From: Cinchona pubescens
Lineage: Eukaryota > Streptophyta > Magnoliopsida > Gentianales > Rubiaceae
Reading direction: 5' to 3'
DNA: 64,000 nt
Assembly: GCA_025175665.1 (NCBI GenBank)
Contig: JANKKI010000275.1
Span: forward strand, 1-64,000
In this document: positions 33,360 to 45,650 of the stretch, in pieces
How the letters are laid out: each line of letters opens with the position of its first letter
How positions within the stretch are numbered: position 1 is the stretch's first letter
Made by a program: the position numbers and the translations under genes
Notes under the pieces: model-generated
The model's database searches: none
Told to the model about the DNA's origin: nothing
What the model saw: the letters and a program-made list of their open reading frames with translations, nothing else

Positions 33360-35786
33360 CTGGAAAGTTCAACAAGGCATCAGTATCTGCATAACAAATA
33401 ACCATAAGCTTTATTTCCACACAGAAAGACACACTACAAACTTCAGCAACTTTTGGGGGGAAAAAAGAAAAAAAGAATGACACATGTTAAGAAAAATTTT
33501 GATATGCACATTTCCATATTCTTCCTTATTGGGATTCTTTATACGAAAGCTTTGCTTCCCCAAGGAACACCTTGGAGCTTATCCAAAAAAATATGTTTTA
33601 ATTTTGGGATTCCACCTATAATCAAGAATTCATCTTCTTTTTCAAGCAAAACTTTTTCACTGCAAAAAATGCCAGAAATACAAGATATACAAAAACAAGG
33701 ACCAACAGCACAAAGGAATTAATACATATAACATGGTTTTGAACACAGCATTAGTACAATTCTGATCTTATAATATGCCACCAGGAACCATGGATGTTTA
33801 CACTGTTCTCCTTTACTTGGTAATGACACATCTGAAAATTAATAAGTGTGCATATGCTAACAGCATCAGCCTATAATTTTAGAACCTGCTTCACTTTATT
33901 TCCTTAAGATATACTAGAGCTTGAAGCTGCGCTGATATGCCACAATATCACTTCTAGTTCTCACAACATAGAGCAATTCCACATTTTCTTAACAGCACTA
34001 CTTGTTTGTTGACTAAACTGCAGGTTTCAGTTAACCTCAACTCTATAGCAATCTGTCCATTCAGTATGCTATATGGCAGGTGGATTTTTCTACAATGTTA
34101 AACCTAAAGAGAAATCCAGCAATATACTTCAATAGGACAAATATAACATGTAACACCACGGAAAATTTTGAATAAAGAAAGAAAATTGCTTCCATGATAA
34201 TGCTTCTACAAAATGGAAGAATAAATTTAGACAAGATGCATAACCTTGGTACTGTAGTTAAATAAACATATAGATTATCGTTTTTTTTTTCCTTTTTTAC
34301 TTGTGACAAATCTTATTAATATGTAAAAAAAAAAACCATTGATTTTATAGCATCATGTCCTGATAATGAAATTTTAAGTTATATTCTTTTATAATGTGCG
34401 TAATTTCCAGACCTTATCAGCAGTTATGAAGGTGATTGAATTGTACCTTGACATCTACAAACCAGTTCACTTCTTGATTAATTTAGAACGCCCTTGAATT
34501 TTCTTGTTTCCTCAGAATGAGTCCTCTCTTCAAAAAACTCTCCCATTTGAATTTGTTGACTAGAACGGTGTTGAAATTTGAATCTCTTTCCCCACTTCTG
34601 CACATGATTCACCAATAAAATCTCAGGCTAATTCAGTTCTTTGGAAACCTGCCAAGAAATTTTCTACGAAAGGACCATCTGGAGTTTATTAAATTTGAGA
34701 ATTGAACGAAAAAGTGTGCCATCTAAAGGAACAATGGTACAACAGGAGCACAATTTGGAAAGAAACCAAGTCATGACAACCAAGTTTACATGTGCAAGTA
34801 CATGTAAGTAAAGGTTAACAGAATGGAAACTTAATTAGACCATAATTTTGCACTGGTAATAAGAGGAAACTTAAAGAGAAGAAAGCAGACAATTGCAACT
34901 GTAGTTTGCCTAAATAACTAGTTAAAACTGACAGCAAGAGTGTGACCAAAGCAGAGAAACACCACAGCGGTTGCGAACAACAGTACAGAAGGATTTTCAA
35001 CAGGAAAAATGTATCATACTACAGCCAAGATGGTTCTTGCTTCAGCAGAGCCATACAGGGAATAAATGTCACAACCCAGACCAAGTTCTGAACCAGGGTT
35101 CAGAGCATACCATGCTTGAAGAAGAAAATAGAAGGGAAGATCAAATAGTTAAAATGGACCAGCATAACACTAGAAAGGGTTTTCTCACAATAAAGCCAAA
35201 TTCTCCACAATTGATCTTAAGCTAATATCAAGAAAGAAATGGCTTTCCAACAAATTGTACGAATGAAAAAACTGAACCACCTTGATAAAGTATTGTCCAT
35301 ATCAAACTAGTTCAAATTGATAAAAAGGAAAACATTTTACTAGAAAGCGCCTGCCACAGTAAATCCAGGCAATTGCACATGTTTATCCAAAATAGCTCCA
35401 ATATTCTAATTCATCAAACAAAATACACACACTAAAGATGAATATTAACAATAGAACACGTGATAAAGGGACTAATCCAATCAAGACGCACTTTTCATGA
35501 GCAAATTAAATTCCAGCAGGTCTCCAAATGTCACAGGCAAACTCCACCAAGAAAGTAATTACAACAAATAAACACAAGAAGTACCAAAGCATATTTATGT
35601 GATTATTATAATATTCATAGAAAACGCAATAAACCAAGCCCCCTCCCCCTCCAGTGCCGGATAAATCAATTTGATCACCATGGGCATAGTGCCATTACTT
35701 CATTAAAAAACGCTTCATTTGCTAGAAACCCAACATATATTTCTTCTCTGGCTTTCCCAATGACATTCAGTGAACCTGTTGTTCAG

Positions 35787-35807
35787 CTAGATGTGTATAA
35801 GAGACAG
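35787..35807. other. Right-half Nextera junction
   Basis: CT then AGATGTGTATAAGAGACAG. A 40-bp piece separates it from the full junction that follows. Confidence 0.95.
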
Positions 35808-35847
35808 ATTCAGTTTTAACTGAATCCATTATTCCTTCGCCATAGTC

Positions 35848-35885
35848 CTGTCTCTTATACACATCTAGATGTGTATAAGAGACAG
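35848..35885. other. Complete Nextera mate-pair junction
   Basis: Exact 38-bp palindrome, directly followed by the first copy of a local direct repeat. Confidence 0.98.
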
Positions 35886-36446
35886 GAGATTTGCCCATTT
35901 TTGGAGTTTATACAGGCATCAAGAAAACCTTAAAAGAATCGAGACATAAAACATTATTTCTGAAGCATTTCTCATGTTCAAGAAAACCCTTAAACATGAT
36001 GGGAAATAAAGAAGAAATGAACCAGGAAATCAAGAACCCATCAACTCATTAGGCCTCCTGATCATCAAGCAAGAACAAAATTAGTAGTACTACATTTCTT
36101 AGTTCTTATCAGTGAGGAATCATACATTTTTCTATATTATCTCTCTCTTTTTTTTTTTTTTTGTAAGGCTATGTTCCCCATCTTTTATCCATCTATCCAT
36201 CTCTCCCTCTCAGAGCTCCCACCCAATGTGTAAATTAAAAAATTAAATAAATTAACAGCTCATTCCAAAAAGGGAAATTTACCCATTTTTGGATTTCATG
36301 CAGACATCCAGAAAACCTTAAAAATCCAAACATAAAACATTCTCAAGTTCAAGAAAACCCTTGAAAAATATGGGAAATAAACCAAATTGAACCAAGAAAT
36401 CAAGAACCCAACAACTCATTAGCCCTCCTGATCATCAATCACAAGA
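35886..36446 (+). repeat. Diverged direct repeat, period ~390 bp
   Basis: Copies at about 35886-36077 and 36271-36446 are in the same orientation and about 80-85% alike by eye. Non-coding. Confidence 0.75.
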
Positions 36447-36972
36447 CAACGGATTGAATTTTTTGCATAACTATACAAGTATAGTACAGTTAATTAAGTT
36501 CTTGAAAAAGGAAAAAAAAACTACATTAGAAATACCTGCTGTAGCTGACAGAGAGAAGAGAAGAAAGCCCAAAAGCAGTTCTGCTTTAAATATGTCTTTA
36601 GATTTTAACACATGTAGAAAAGGAATATGGGGTAGGATTGGTCGACATCTTTGGAAATCTTATCCACATATTTTTGTTGGATAGTTTGGCATACGCTAAT
36701 ATGTTAAACTAGTAATAAGTCGGGATAATGGGAGAGTAGATTGTGGCTAGAAAATAATTTGGATATACAAAGGAGCCCCATAGTTATTAAATTATTAGAT
36801 TATTGTATATAAAATTACTGAATTATCTATTTTATACATTTAATGTGTTGAACTATTTTAAATATGTGTGTGACACTACTTCATCGGCAAAATTGGTCAC
36901 CGAACGAATTTAAATTATGTCAGCTTATACCATGAAAATAGAATGACTTTGCCCAACAACCTCAGGTAAAGG

Positions 36973-37061
36973 CTATCTCTTATACACATCTAGAGTACCT
37001 CGAAGGCCTGAGACTTTGTTGGTTAATGTGCAGAAGTGGGGAAGATGTGTATAAGAGACAG
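36973..37061. other. Split Nextera junction
   Basis: A left half (CTATCTCTTATACACATCT plus AGA, 36973-36994) and a complete right half (37043-37061) enclose 48 bp. Confidence 0.93.
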
Positions 37062-37619
37062 ACCTAAGGGTATATAAGTAATTTAGGTTCGGTACTGCTT
37101 ACGTTTTTAATTTTGTGATTCATACTTATTTGTATTCGAATAATGCATGTACCCGACTCTCAAGTCACTAGGTTGATCGAAGAAGCTCGGATACTCACAT
37201 TTTTAGAACTGGGCTGAGCAGGGCCGGAAAATCTTTAGATCAACGATTTCTTTTGCCTATCCCTAATTTTTATAATACTAGTTGAAAAGGAAAGTGGAAA
37301 AGTAGAGCTTGACTCGGCATTAATTCGGGAACTTGAGTTTGACATAAGCAAGCCCGATAATTGGCTGAGTCTAATCAAGTTAAAATTTGACCATAATTTC
37401 GGAGCAGCAAGCAACCCCTTGTTTAAGGCACTAGGCACTTGTCTTACTAGTAAAGAGGCTGCTAATTGTAGTGCATAGGACAAGTGTACTAGTGAATAGT
37501 AAATGCACAAACGCATATTATAAGGGTACCCTACATTGATTAGCTGAAGTGTCAGATAATGTCCTTACTCTTTTAGCTATAGAATGGTGCTTACCAAGCC
37601 ATCCTATCCTTTGCTTTGC

Positions 37620-37869
37620 TTATAGTTGAGTGGCTTTTTCTCATCTAATTTGATTATTATTTTTGACTTGACTTATTATTATAAAAACAACTCACTATCC
37701 TTTGCGATTGATTATCTATCCAAGAAGATAGAGAGTTGCAATACAAGAAAAGGCGCAAATAGAGTTGAACCTGACTATTTGCTTTCACTTCTTGAAAATA
37801 GTGGTACAGACAAGAGGGAGTGGACTGTATTAGAATCAATGTCTGGATGTTCCTGAAGGGAAAAGCTAT
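37620..37869. other. Possible plastid-derived DNA, left part
   Basis: Less AT-rich than its surroundings. It ends in AAGCTAT, the apparent target site of the LTR element. Together with 45946-46225 it would form one pre-insertion sequence that, from memory, resembles the region between plastid trnV and rps12. I cannot verify this without a search. Confidence 0.35.
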
Positions 37870-38625
37870 TGTCGCACCCCCCACAACCTGCGGTCTGGCC
37901 AGCACCTTTTGGGACCGGTACCGTTGCCATGTGGTGCTCGTGAAATAGGTGATTAAATGCAAAAATCCTATTTACTATTTACAAACATAAAGGTTTACCT
38001 ACTTACTATTACAAATTTAAATGAATCACCTATTTACTATTACATAACGGGGCTTTAAATGCGACTATGAATTGTACAAAAATAATCTAAGTTAGGGAAC
38101 ACAGGATTGGAGTCGCCACCCGGTGTGTTGTCCGGGACACAAAAATACATCAAAATTTAAAGAGAAAATAAACCCTAGTCTAGATTGACTCCTGGTCTAC
38201 GTAATTCAAAAAACATGAGTTCGGGAATCCTGTTGTAAAATGGGAAGGTTTGGGATAGATTTGAATTTCCCTCGACACCCACTTTACCGGCGTTGGACCG
38301 GTTGCATGATTTTATCGCGTTTCCCTTTTTAATTTTAGTATTCATTATTGCCGACTTTGTAGCGTACGTGTGCTTGAGATAGTTTAAAAGTAATAAAATA
38401 TGTACATATTAATGAGGAAATGAAAATAAATGGTAAATAATAACATTGTGAGTAAATTTAGCAGGGGTCCAATTTAAAGTCGCACACATTTAGCTTTAGT
38501 GCCCTTTAACTCCCAAGGGCAAAACAGTTGTTTGTCATGCACGCGAGTTTACTTCTAGCCCGATTTTATATTATTGATACTGATTATTAAGTCATGGACT
38601 ATTTGAATCAAACTCAATTTAGTCC

Positions 38626-38650
38626 CTGTCTCTTATACACATCTAGATGT
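38626..38650. other. Nextera junction fragment in 5' LTR
   Basis: Full left mosaic end plus AGATGT, placed right after the inverted segment of the LTR. Confidence 0.96.
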
Positions 38651-40168
38651 TCGGGTTTGAGGAAGAACAATCAAATTTGTCATTTAACAAGTAAGAAAAA
38701 GCATAAATATTATATCGAGACCAACAAACATAAAAAATAAAGCACAAATCATCACAAAAGAAACTAATCGAAAAATATGTGCAAAATCAGAGCCTATTTA
38801 CAATTTAATACTCATAAGGGCAAAACGGTAATTTCACAATCAAAGGGTTATTAAACATATTAAAATGTCAAACAAAAATCAAATTAAAGCTTGGTGGTTA
38901 TTGTCATTAAAAATGTAAGTTAGAAGAAATTTGAAAATACACATCTAGTAATATGTAAAGAGACATATCATAAAATCTCCGTAAATCTGATGAACGAATT
39001 GGTGGGAAGTAAAGAAAAAATTTTTCATTGAACTTTTTTTTTTAAAACTATTTGTGTGCCACATCATCGATGACGTGGCATCAGGTGGGCCCTGTCAGAA
39101 GGCTTTTCTTTCTTTTGCCACGTCATTGCTGACGTGGGATGACATGGCGCCACGTCATCGATGACGTGGCAGTCCTATGGACCCAGGGCCCCAAAACTCA
39201 AAAAAATCCTACATCTAAAATTATAATTCTTTGTTCGAATGTAAGCCATTTAGAAGGAACACTAGTTGCTGAACCACTAGCCCAAAGCCATTTTCGAGTG
39301 GTGGTTCAGTTTCTTTTTATTTATACACTTGAAAGTTTCTCTGAATTCCCCAACTTCTTCCTCTTCTTCCCCACCTGTAAACAACCATTCAAAATTCTCC
39401 CAACTCCATAACCGCCCCAAAAAGTGAAACCTTCAAACCTTAACCCAAAAATTCTAAGAAAATAGCCATAAAATTCTAATTTTTACAGTATAGAACAAGA
39501 AGATATAATAATTAATTAACATAAACAACTACATAAACATAAATCATAAATCAAAGAGTGAAAGTCCAGTTATGAACCAAACACAAACATCTGCATAAAT
39601 AATCCACAGTTTTTTCTTAATTTTGAATTTACTTTTAAAGTTCATAATGTTTAAATCGAATGTTTTTATTGGCTTTAGATAAAAGTAAATTCGAAAATTA
39701 AGTCATAAATAATGTAAAAATAGTAAGATAAGCATTTTGTCACCAAAACAATCGATTCACTTCGGCTATTCACTGTAGGGTACCCTTAGGAACTGTGGTC
39801 TTATACACAATACTGTGTATAAGAGTGCGGTCTAAAAAAGGGGGGACGAAATTTCTGCAAGAAGAGAAGAAAGAAAAAAATTTTCAAAGTTTAAAAATTT
39901 TCCAAAGGAAGCGATTTTGCTTGAGCTTTTCAAAGAGAAATTGTAGTCCCAGGTACCCTCTACAACTTTTCTTCTTTGAACTTAGAGCTAATTCCTCTTC
40001 GATCGCTTGAAATCTTGGCTCAGTAAGCTATTTGGAAAATTTTTAAACTTTGAAAATTTTTTTATTTCTTCTCTTCTTGCAGAAATTTCGTTAGTAAGCA
40101 AGACTGATTTTTTTTGCTTTTAACGAAAAAGATCAAGTATAAAAAGCGAATTTCCAGTTAGATTTTCA

Positions 40169-40187
40169 AGATGTGTATAAGAGACAG
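40169..40187. other. Right-half Nextera junction
   Basis: Exact AGATGTGTATAAGAGACAG. After it comes a stray inverted piece of array-like sequence (AAACGAATTTCAGGTTTCC). Confidence 0.96.
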
Positions 40188-40230
40188 TTCATAACCTAAT
40201 AAACGAATTTCAGGTTTCCACTTAAATATA

Positions 40231-40298
40231 GGTGTCTACAGCTTGCCCTTCTTTGCCGGAGTGTCGAAGAGGATCGAAGAAACTCTAGGCAAAGATTG
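40231..40298. repeat. Stem spanning the LTR end and leader
   Basis: GGTGTCTACA (last bases of the LTR) is the exact reverse complement of TGTAGACACC at the right end. Inside it CTTTGCC pairs with GGCAAAG. The result is a strong hairpin covering the position where a primer-binding site would lie. I cannot match the leader GCTTGCCCTTCTTTGCC to a tRNA. Confidence 0.7.
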
Positions 40299-40779
40299 TA
40301 GACACCGCATGACTGGATGATTCCAATCGTGCAACAAAATTTGCCACATGTCAACATTAAGCTCATGAGGTCATGGAAGAGAAAATTCACCATCTTGACA
40401 AACACACCGGGGAGATTAGGTCTATCTATTCATCCAGAGCGGAAAAGTCTTCATTGGGGGAAAGAAGTGAATAAAAAGACGCCCAGTGAAATGAACCATA
40501 AGAGACATAAATGAAACTTGGAAACAAGAATGAAATCCGATCTGGTGTTTATCGGGAGTACAGGGATTTAGAATGAAACGTAGCTGTGAATGACAAAGAA
40601 AACTAACTTGACATAACATGCAAACGCCATTGGTAATGAAACTCAACAATCAATGTGAATTAAAAGCCTGACTTTGTACCATCAAGGCAAGGGTAATGTA
40701 AACACAAATGACCACCCGACTTTATGTCATCGGGGTAACAAGAGTGAAATAAAAACCCGAACGGTGAGTTTGTCGGGTA

Positions 40780-42870
40780 ATGCAAACTTGAAATGAAAGC
40801 CGAAATTCGTTTATCGGTTGATGCAGAAATGCAAACCTGAAATTCGTTTATCAGGTTAATAGAATAGGTTAATAGAATGGAAACCCGAAATTCGTTTATC
40901 GGGGATGAAAATGCAAACCTGAAATTCATTTATCAGGTTATGAAAATGGAAATGAGAACCCGAAATTCGTTTATCGGGAGTGCAAATACAAACCTGAAAT
41001 TCGTTTATCAGGTTAACGGAGATGGAAATGAGAACCCAAAATTCGTTTATCGGGTGAAGATGCAAACACGAACTTCGTTTATCAGGTTAATGAAGATGGA
41101 AATCTAGAACCTGCAATTCGTTTATCGGGTAAGAAATACAAACCTGAAATTCGTTTATCAGGTTAATGAGGATGGAAATGAGAACCTGAAATTCGTTTAT
41201 CTCGGGTAAAAATGCAAACCTGAAATTCATTTATCAGGTTAATGGAGATGGAAATGAGGACCTGAAATTCATTTATCAGGTTATGAAAATGGGTATGAGA
41301 ACCCAAAATTCGTTTACCGAGCGAAAATGCAAACCTGAAATTCGTTTATCAGGTTAATGGAGATGGAAATGAGAACCCGAAATTCGTTTATCAAGTTAAT
41401 GAAGATGGAAATGAGAACCCAAAATTCGTTTATCGGGTGAAAATGCAAACCTGAAATTCGTTTATCAGGTTAATGGAGATGGAAATGAGAACCCAAATTC
41501 ATTTATTGGGTGATGCAGAAATGCAAACCTGAAATTCGTTTATCAGGTTAATAGAATGGAAACCCGAAATTTGTTTATCGGGGATGAAAATGCAAACCTA
41601 AAATTCGTTTATCAGGTTATGAAAATGGAAATGAGAACCCGAAATTCGTTTATCGGGTAAAAATGTAAACCTGAAATTTATTTATCAGGTTAATGAAAAA
41701 TAGAAAATGAGAACCCGAAATTCGTTTATCGGGTGAAAATACAAATCTGAAATTCGTTTATCAGGTTAACGAAAATGGAAATGAGAACCCAAAATTCGTT
41801 TATCAGGTGAAGATGCAAACCTGAAATTCGTTTATCAGGTTAATAGAATCAAATGAGAAACAAATTTTTATTAAGGCTGTCTCTTAACCACATCTCTGAT
41901 ATGGCTTAAGAAAAGAATTTCAGGTTTGCATTTCCATTCCGTTTATCGATGACAAATGCAAACCTAAAATTCGTTTATCAGGTTAATAGAATGGAAACCC
42001 GAATTTCGTTTATCGGGGATGAAAATGCAAACCTAAAATTCGTTTATCAGGTTATGAAAATGGAAATGAGAATCCAAAATTCGTTTATCGGGAGTGCAAA
42101 TGCAAACCTGAAATTCTTTTATCAGGTTAACAGAGATGGAAATGAGAACCCAGGTTTGTTTATCACCCGATAAATGCAATTTTGAATTTCATTTACCAGA
42201 TAATGAAAATGTAGGAAATGATTTGAATTTTCGTTTATCGGGAGTGCAAATGCAAACCTGAATTTCGTTTATCATTTTAACGTTAGATGAAAATGAGAAC
42301 CCAAAATTCGTTTATCGGGTTAAGATGCAAACCTGAATCTCATTTATCAGGTTAATAGAATGGAAATGTCCATTTCCATTCAAATCTAATACCCCGAATA
42401 CAATTGATATTTCGTGTTATTAGGTTAATGAAGATGGAAATGAGAACCCAAAATTCGTTTATCGGGTAAAAATACAAACCTGAAATTTGTTTATCAGATT
42501 AATGGAGATGGAAATGAGAACCCAAAATTCGTTTATCGGGTGATGCAGAAATGCAAACCTGAAATTCGTTTATCAGGTTAATAGAATGGAAACTCGAAAT
42601 TCGTTTATCGGGGATGAAAATGCAAACCTGAAATTCGTTTATCAGGTTATTAAAATGGAAATGAGAACCCAAAATTCGTTTATTGGGTGAAAGTGCAAAC
42701 CTGAAATTCGTTTATCAGGTTAATGAAAATGGACATGAGAATTCAAATTCGTTTATCGGTGAAAATACAAACACAAATTCGTTTATCAGGTTAATGGAGA
42801 TGGAAATGAGAACCCGAAATTTGTTTATCGGGTGAAGATGCAAACCTGAAATTTGTTTATCAGGTTAATG
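40780..42870 (+). repeat. Tandem array of alternating hairpins, ~74-bp unit
   Basis: About 50 half-units by eye, diverged units reaching back to 40530. Each full unit has hairpin A (CCTGAAATTCGTTTATCAGG), a ~22-bp spacer like TTAATGGAGATGGAAATGAG, hairpin B (CCCGAAATTCGTTTATCGGG) and a ~12-bp spacer like TGAAAATGCAAA. Both have 5-bp stems around the same 10-base loop AATTCGTTTA. The third stem pair is T:A in A and C:G in B. Many B copies have CCCAAA and so lose one pair. 74 is not a multiple of three and stops recur, so it is not coding. Confidence 0.93.
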
Positions 42871-43634
42871 CAAATACCATTGTAGGTTATGTACCTAGGG
42901 ATAGGTATGCAATTCTATACACAGGGTATCCGACAGGGTATCCCTTCTACGGCTAATGATACGCAATAAGTAGCCTATGGTGGCCCTACAATGCTAGGGT
43001 TAGCCTAAATGCACACAAGGGATAATAAAATTTTGGAAACATGTTGCGGGGGTGGGTCTCCTATTTGGGTCTGGCAACCAGGCGGTAGGACCCACCCATT
43101 TATCTGGCTTGTAATTGTAAATAGCTTTACAATTTTGTTACATGGTAAAAGTAAATCATACGAATCAGAAAAACTAATTACTATTACATAACAAAATTGC
43201 CTAGATGCTCCCTATGGTTTGTCTCTTATACACATATGATGGCTTGGCTTACTAATGCAACCTAGACGGGCTTGGTTCCCGAACCTTCAGACTTTGGGCC
43301 CAAAAACAAAATCCGTCAATTTCGATGGGCCTTATCGTCGGTGGTTAGGTGCTCGCCACAGATACCGTTATGTGCACATTGTATCACGGTCGCATATCTG
43401 TATAGATCGTCTTAATTCCTACTTAGAGGTTTATAAGAGACAGGAAAAATGTTTCAAAGTTTAAAAATTTTCCAGAGATGTATAAGAGTTCTCATTTCCA
43501 TCTCCATTAACCTGATAAACGAATTTCACGTTGCACATGTCTCTTATTCAGGCATAGAACCGGTAACATAGCACACAAAATTGTTAAAAATTAGCTGGTT
43601 TATAATGAACGGGGTAAAATTGAGAGAAAAGGAC
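42871..43634 (+). other. Internal non-coding part of the LTR element
   Basis: Follows the array with less AT-rich sequence (GGTATCCCTTCTACGGC, then a GGGGGTGGGTCTCC block). An inverted piece of it recurs at about 45043-45080. Adapter remnants lie at 43220-43236, 43432-43443 and about 43477. At 43490-43530 a short inverted array fragment appears. No gene seen. Confidence 0.55.
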
Positions 43635-43672
43635 CTGTCTCTTATACACATCTAGATGTGTATAAGAGACAG
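43635..43672. other. Complete Nextera mate-pair junction
   Basis: Exact 38-bp palindrome at the expected start of the 3' LTR. The true LTR terminus is hidden by it. Confidence 0.98.
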
Positions 43673-45011
43673 GACCGCGTCTGCACCCCCCCACAACTCA
43701 TGGGCCGGCACCTTTTGGGACCGACTGCCGCCATGTGGTGCTCGTGAAATAGGTGATTAAATGCAAAAATCCTATTTACTATTTACAAACATAAATTACC
43801 TACTTACTATTACAAATTTAAATGAATCACCTATTTACTATTACATAACGGGGCTTTAAATGCGACTATGAATTGTACAAAAATAATCTAAGTTAGGGAA
43901 CACAGATTGAGTCGCCACCGTGTGTTGGTGCACCGGATTGTATTGGCTGCGGCCAATTACTTCATATATATATATATAGATGTGTTGACTCTGGTCACGT
44001 AATTCAAAAAAATATGAGTTCGAATCCTGTTGTAAAATGGGAAGGTTTGGGATAGATTTGAATTTTCTCGTCTCCGTTACCCGGCGTTGGACCGATTGCA
44101 TGATTTTATCGCGTTTCCCTTTTTAATTTTAGTATTCATTATTGCCGACTTTGTAGCGTGTATCACTGAAAGACTAACTCATTTAGCTTTATTGCCCTTT
44201 ACAGAAGGGAGTTATTAGTTGTTTGTCATGCACGCCAGAGTTTACTTCTAGCCCGATTTTATATTATTGATACAGTTATTAAGTCATGGACTAAATTGAG
44301 TTTGATTCAAATATTTAATATCTAGTCGTGCAACTAAACAAAATTTGAGGACAGAAGAGTAGATTCACGTCATTTAACAAGTAAGAAAAAGCATAAATAT
44401 TATATCGAGACCAACAAACATAAAAAATAAAGCACAAATCATCCAAAAGTCTCTTATATTGCTCTAAATGTGCAAAATCAGAGCCTATTTACAATTTAAT
44501 TACAGATAAGGGCAAAACGGTAATTTCACAATCAAAGGGTTATTAAACATATTAAAATGTCAACACAAAAATCAAATTAAAGCTTGGTGGTTATTGTCAT
44601 TAAAAATGTAAGTTAGAAGAAATTTGAAAAGAAAAAAACAGTAATATTAAAGAAAATTTCTTAAGGGCCTAAATGTAATTTAGAAAATTATTTGAGGGTT
44701 AAAATGCAAAAATCTGAAATCTAGAGGGTTAAAACGTAAATAAAATTTTTCTGAACTTTTTTTTTTTAAATTTTTTTGTGTGCCACGCCATCGATAACGT
44801 GGCATCAAGTGGTCCCTTAAAATTTTTTTTTTTCGTGTGTGCCACGTCATCGATGACCACCTAATCTAGTCCTCCGACTTTTTCATTAAAATCAAATCAA
44901 TGGGCCTCAACTTAAATTTTAACCGAGTTAGTCCGTCATCACTGACGTGGGATGACATGGTCCCTATTTGGTTGATGACGTGGCAGTCCTATGTCCCCTT
45001 GGGTCCATAGG

Positions 45012-45042
45012 CTGTCTCTTATACACATCTAGATGTGTATAA
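45012..45042. other. Nextera junction, right end clipped
   Basis: Full left half then AGATGTGTATAA. The next 37 bp is the reverse complement of sequence at about 43041-43080. Confidence 0.96.
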
Positions 45043-45627
45043 TGGTTGTCAGACCCAAATAGGAGACCCACCCCCGCAACCTCGAACCACTAGCCCAAAG
45101 CCATTTTCAGGTGGAGGTTCAGTTTCTTTTTATTTATACACTTGAAAGTTTCTCTGCATTCCCCCAATTATTTCCTTTTCTTCCCTAACGGTAAACAACC
45201 ATTCAAAATTCTCTTTTTTTTTTTGTAGATTTTCTTGGCCACCAGCCTTCTTCTACCACATTTTTGACCCTCCAAATGAATGATTTTTCTTGAGCTTTAC
45301 AAAGAGAAGTTGTAGTCCAAGATTCTCAAGCGAACTGTCTCTTAATTGGGTTTAGTCTAATTCCTCTTCGATCGCTTGGAATCTTGGCTCAAAGTTGGCT
45401 GTCTGGAAAATTTTTAAACTTTGAAACATTTTTCTTTCTTTTCTTCCTGCAGAAATTTCGCCCCCCCTTCTTTAGACTGATTTTTTTGCTTTTACGAAGT
45501 GGATTGAGTGTAAAAATGGTCAAAGACCATTCCTTGTCATGTTGGAAGTATGGAGCATCTGCTTTGGTGAGAATGGGTGAAAAAATGTAGAGACAAACGT
45601 AAACCCAAGCAGCAAAGTATCTTTATG

Positions 45628-45650
45628 CTGTCTCTTATTCACATCTAGAT
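45628..45650. other. Nextera junction fragment with one mismatch
   Basis: CTGTCTCTTATTCACATCT followed by AGAT. Confidence 0.93.

Larger units (their letters stand above)
33360..37600. other. 5' flank of PPR gene, no further gene seen
   Basis: It should carry the PPR promoter and possibly a 5' UTR exon, since the first coding exon starts at an apparent splice acceptor. A ~170-bp diverged direct repeat (about 35886-36077 and 36271-36446) shares CAAGAAAACC, AAATCAAGAACCCA and CTCCTGATCATCAA. Adapter pieces are listed separately. Small ORFs here match nothing I know. Confidence 0.6.
37870..40240 (+). repeat. 5' LTR of the hairpin-array element
   Basis: Begins TGTCGCACCCC and ends GGTGTCTACA. 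Its last ~400 bp is shorter than the partner LTR and contains an adapter half (40169-40187), so part is missing. At 38601-38625 a segment is inverted relative to the other LTR, next to an adapter. It contains natural GATGACGTGGC palindromes around 39062-39180. Confidence 0.78.

Noticed and set aside
33453..33722. Lys-rich small protein upstream of the PPR gene
   Set aside because: No family resemblance, AT-driven composition, and it lies in the PPR 5' flank.
39062..39180. Adapter-driven palindromes around GATGACGTGGC
   Set aside because: No adapter is near and related blocks occur in the other LTR, so they are native to the element.
40877..42173. Repetitive protein with NLKFVYQV-type motifs
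   Set aside because: The repeat length is not a multiple of three, the frame is lost within a few units, and both strands give similar chance ORFs.
40780..42870. CRISPR-like array
   Set aside because: The spacers are repeats themselves, the units form a satellite dimer, and the context is an LTR element in a plant genome.
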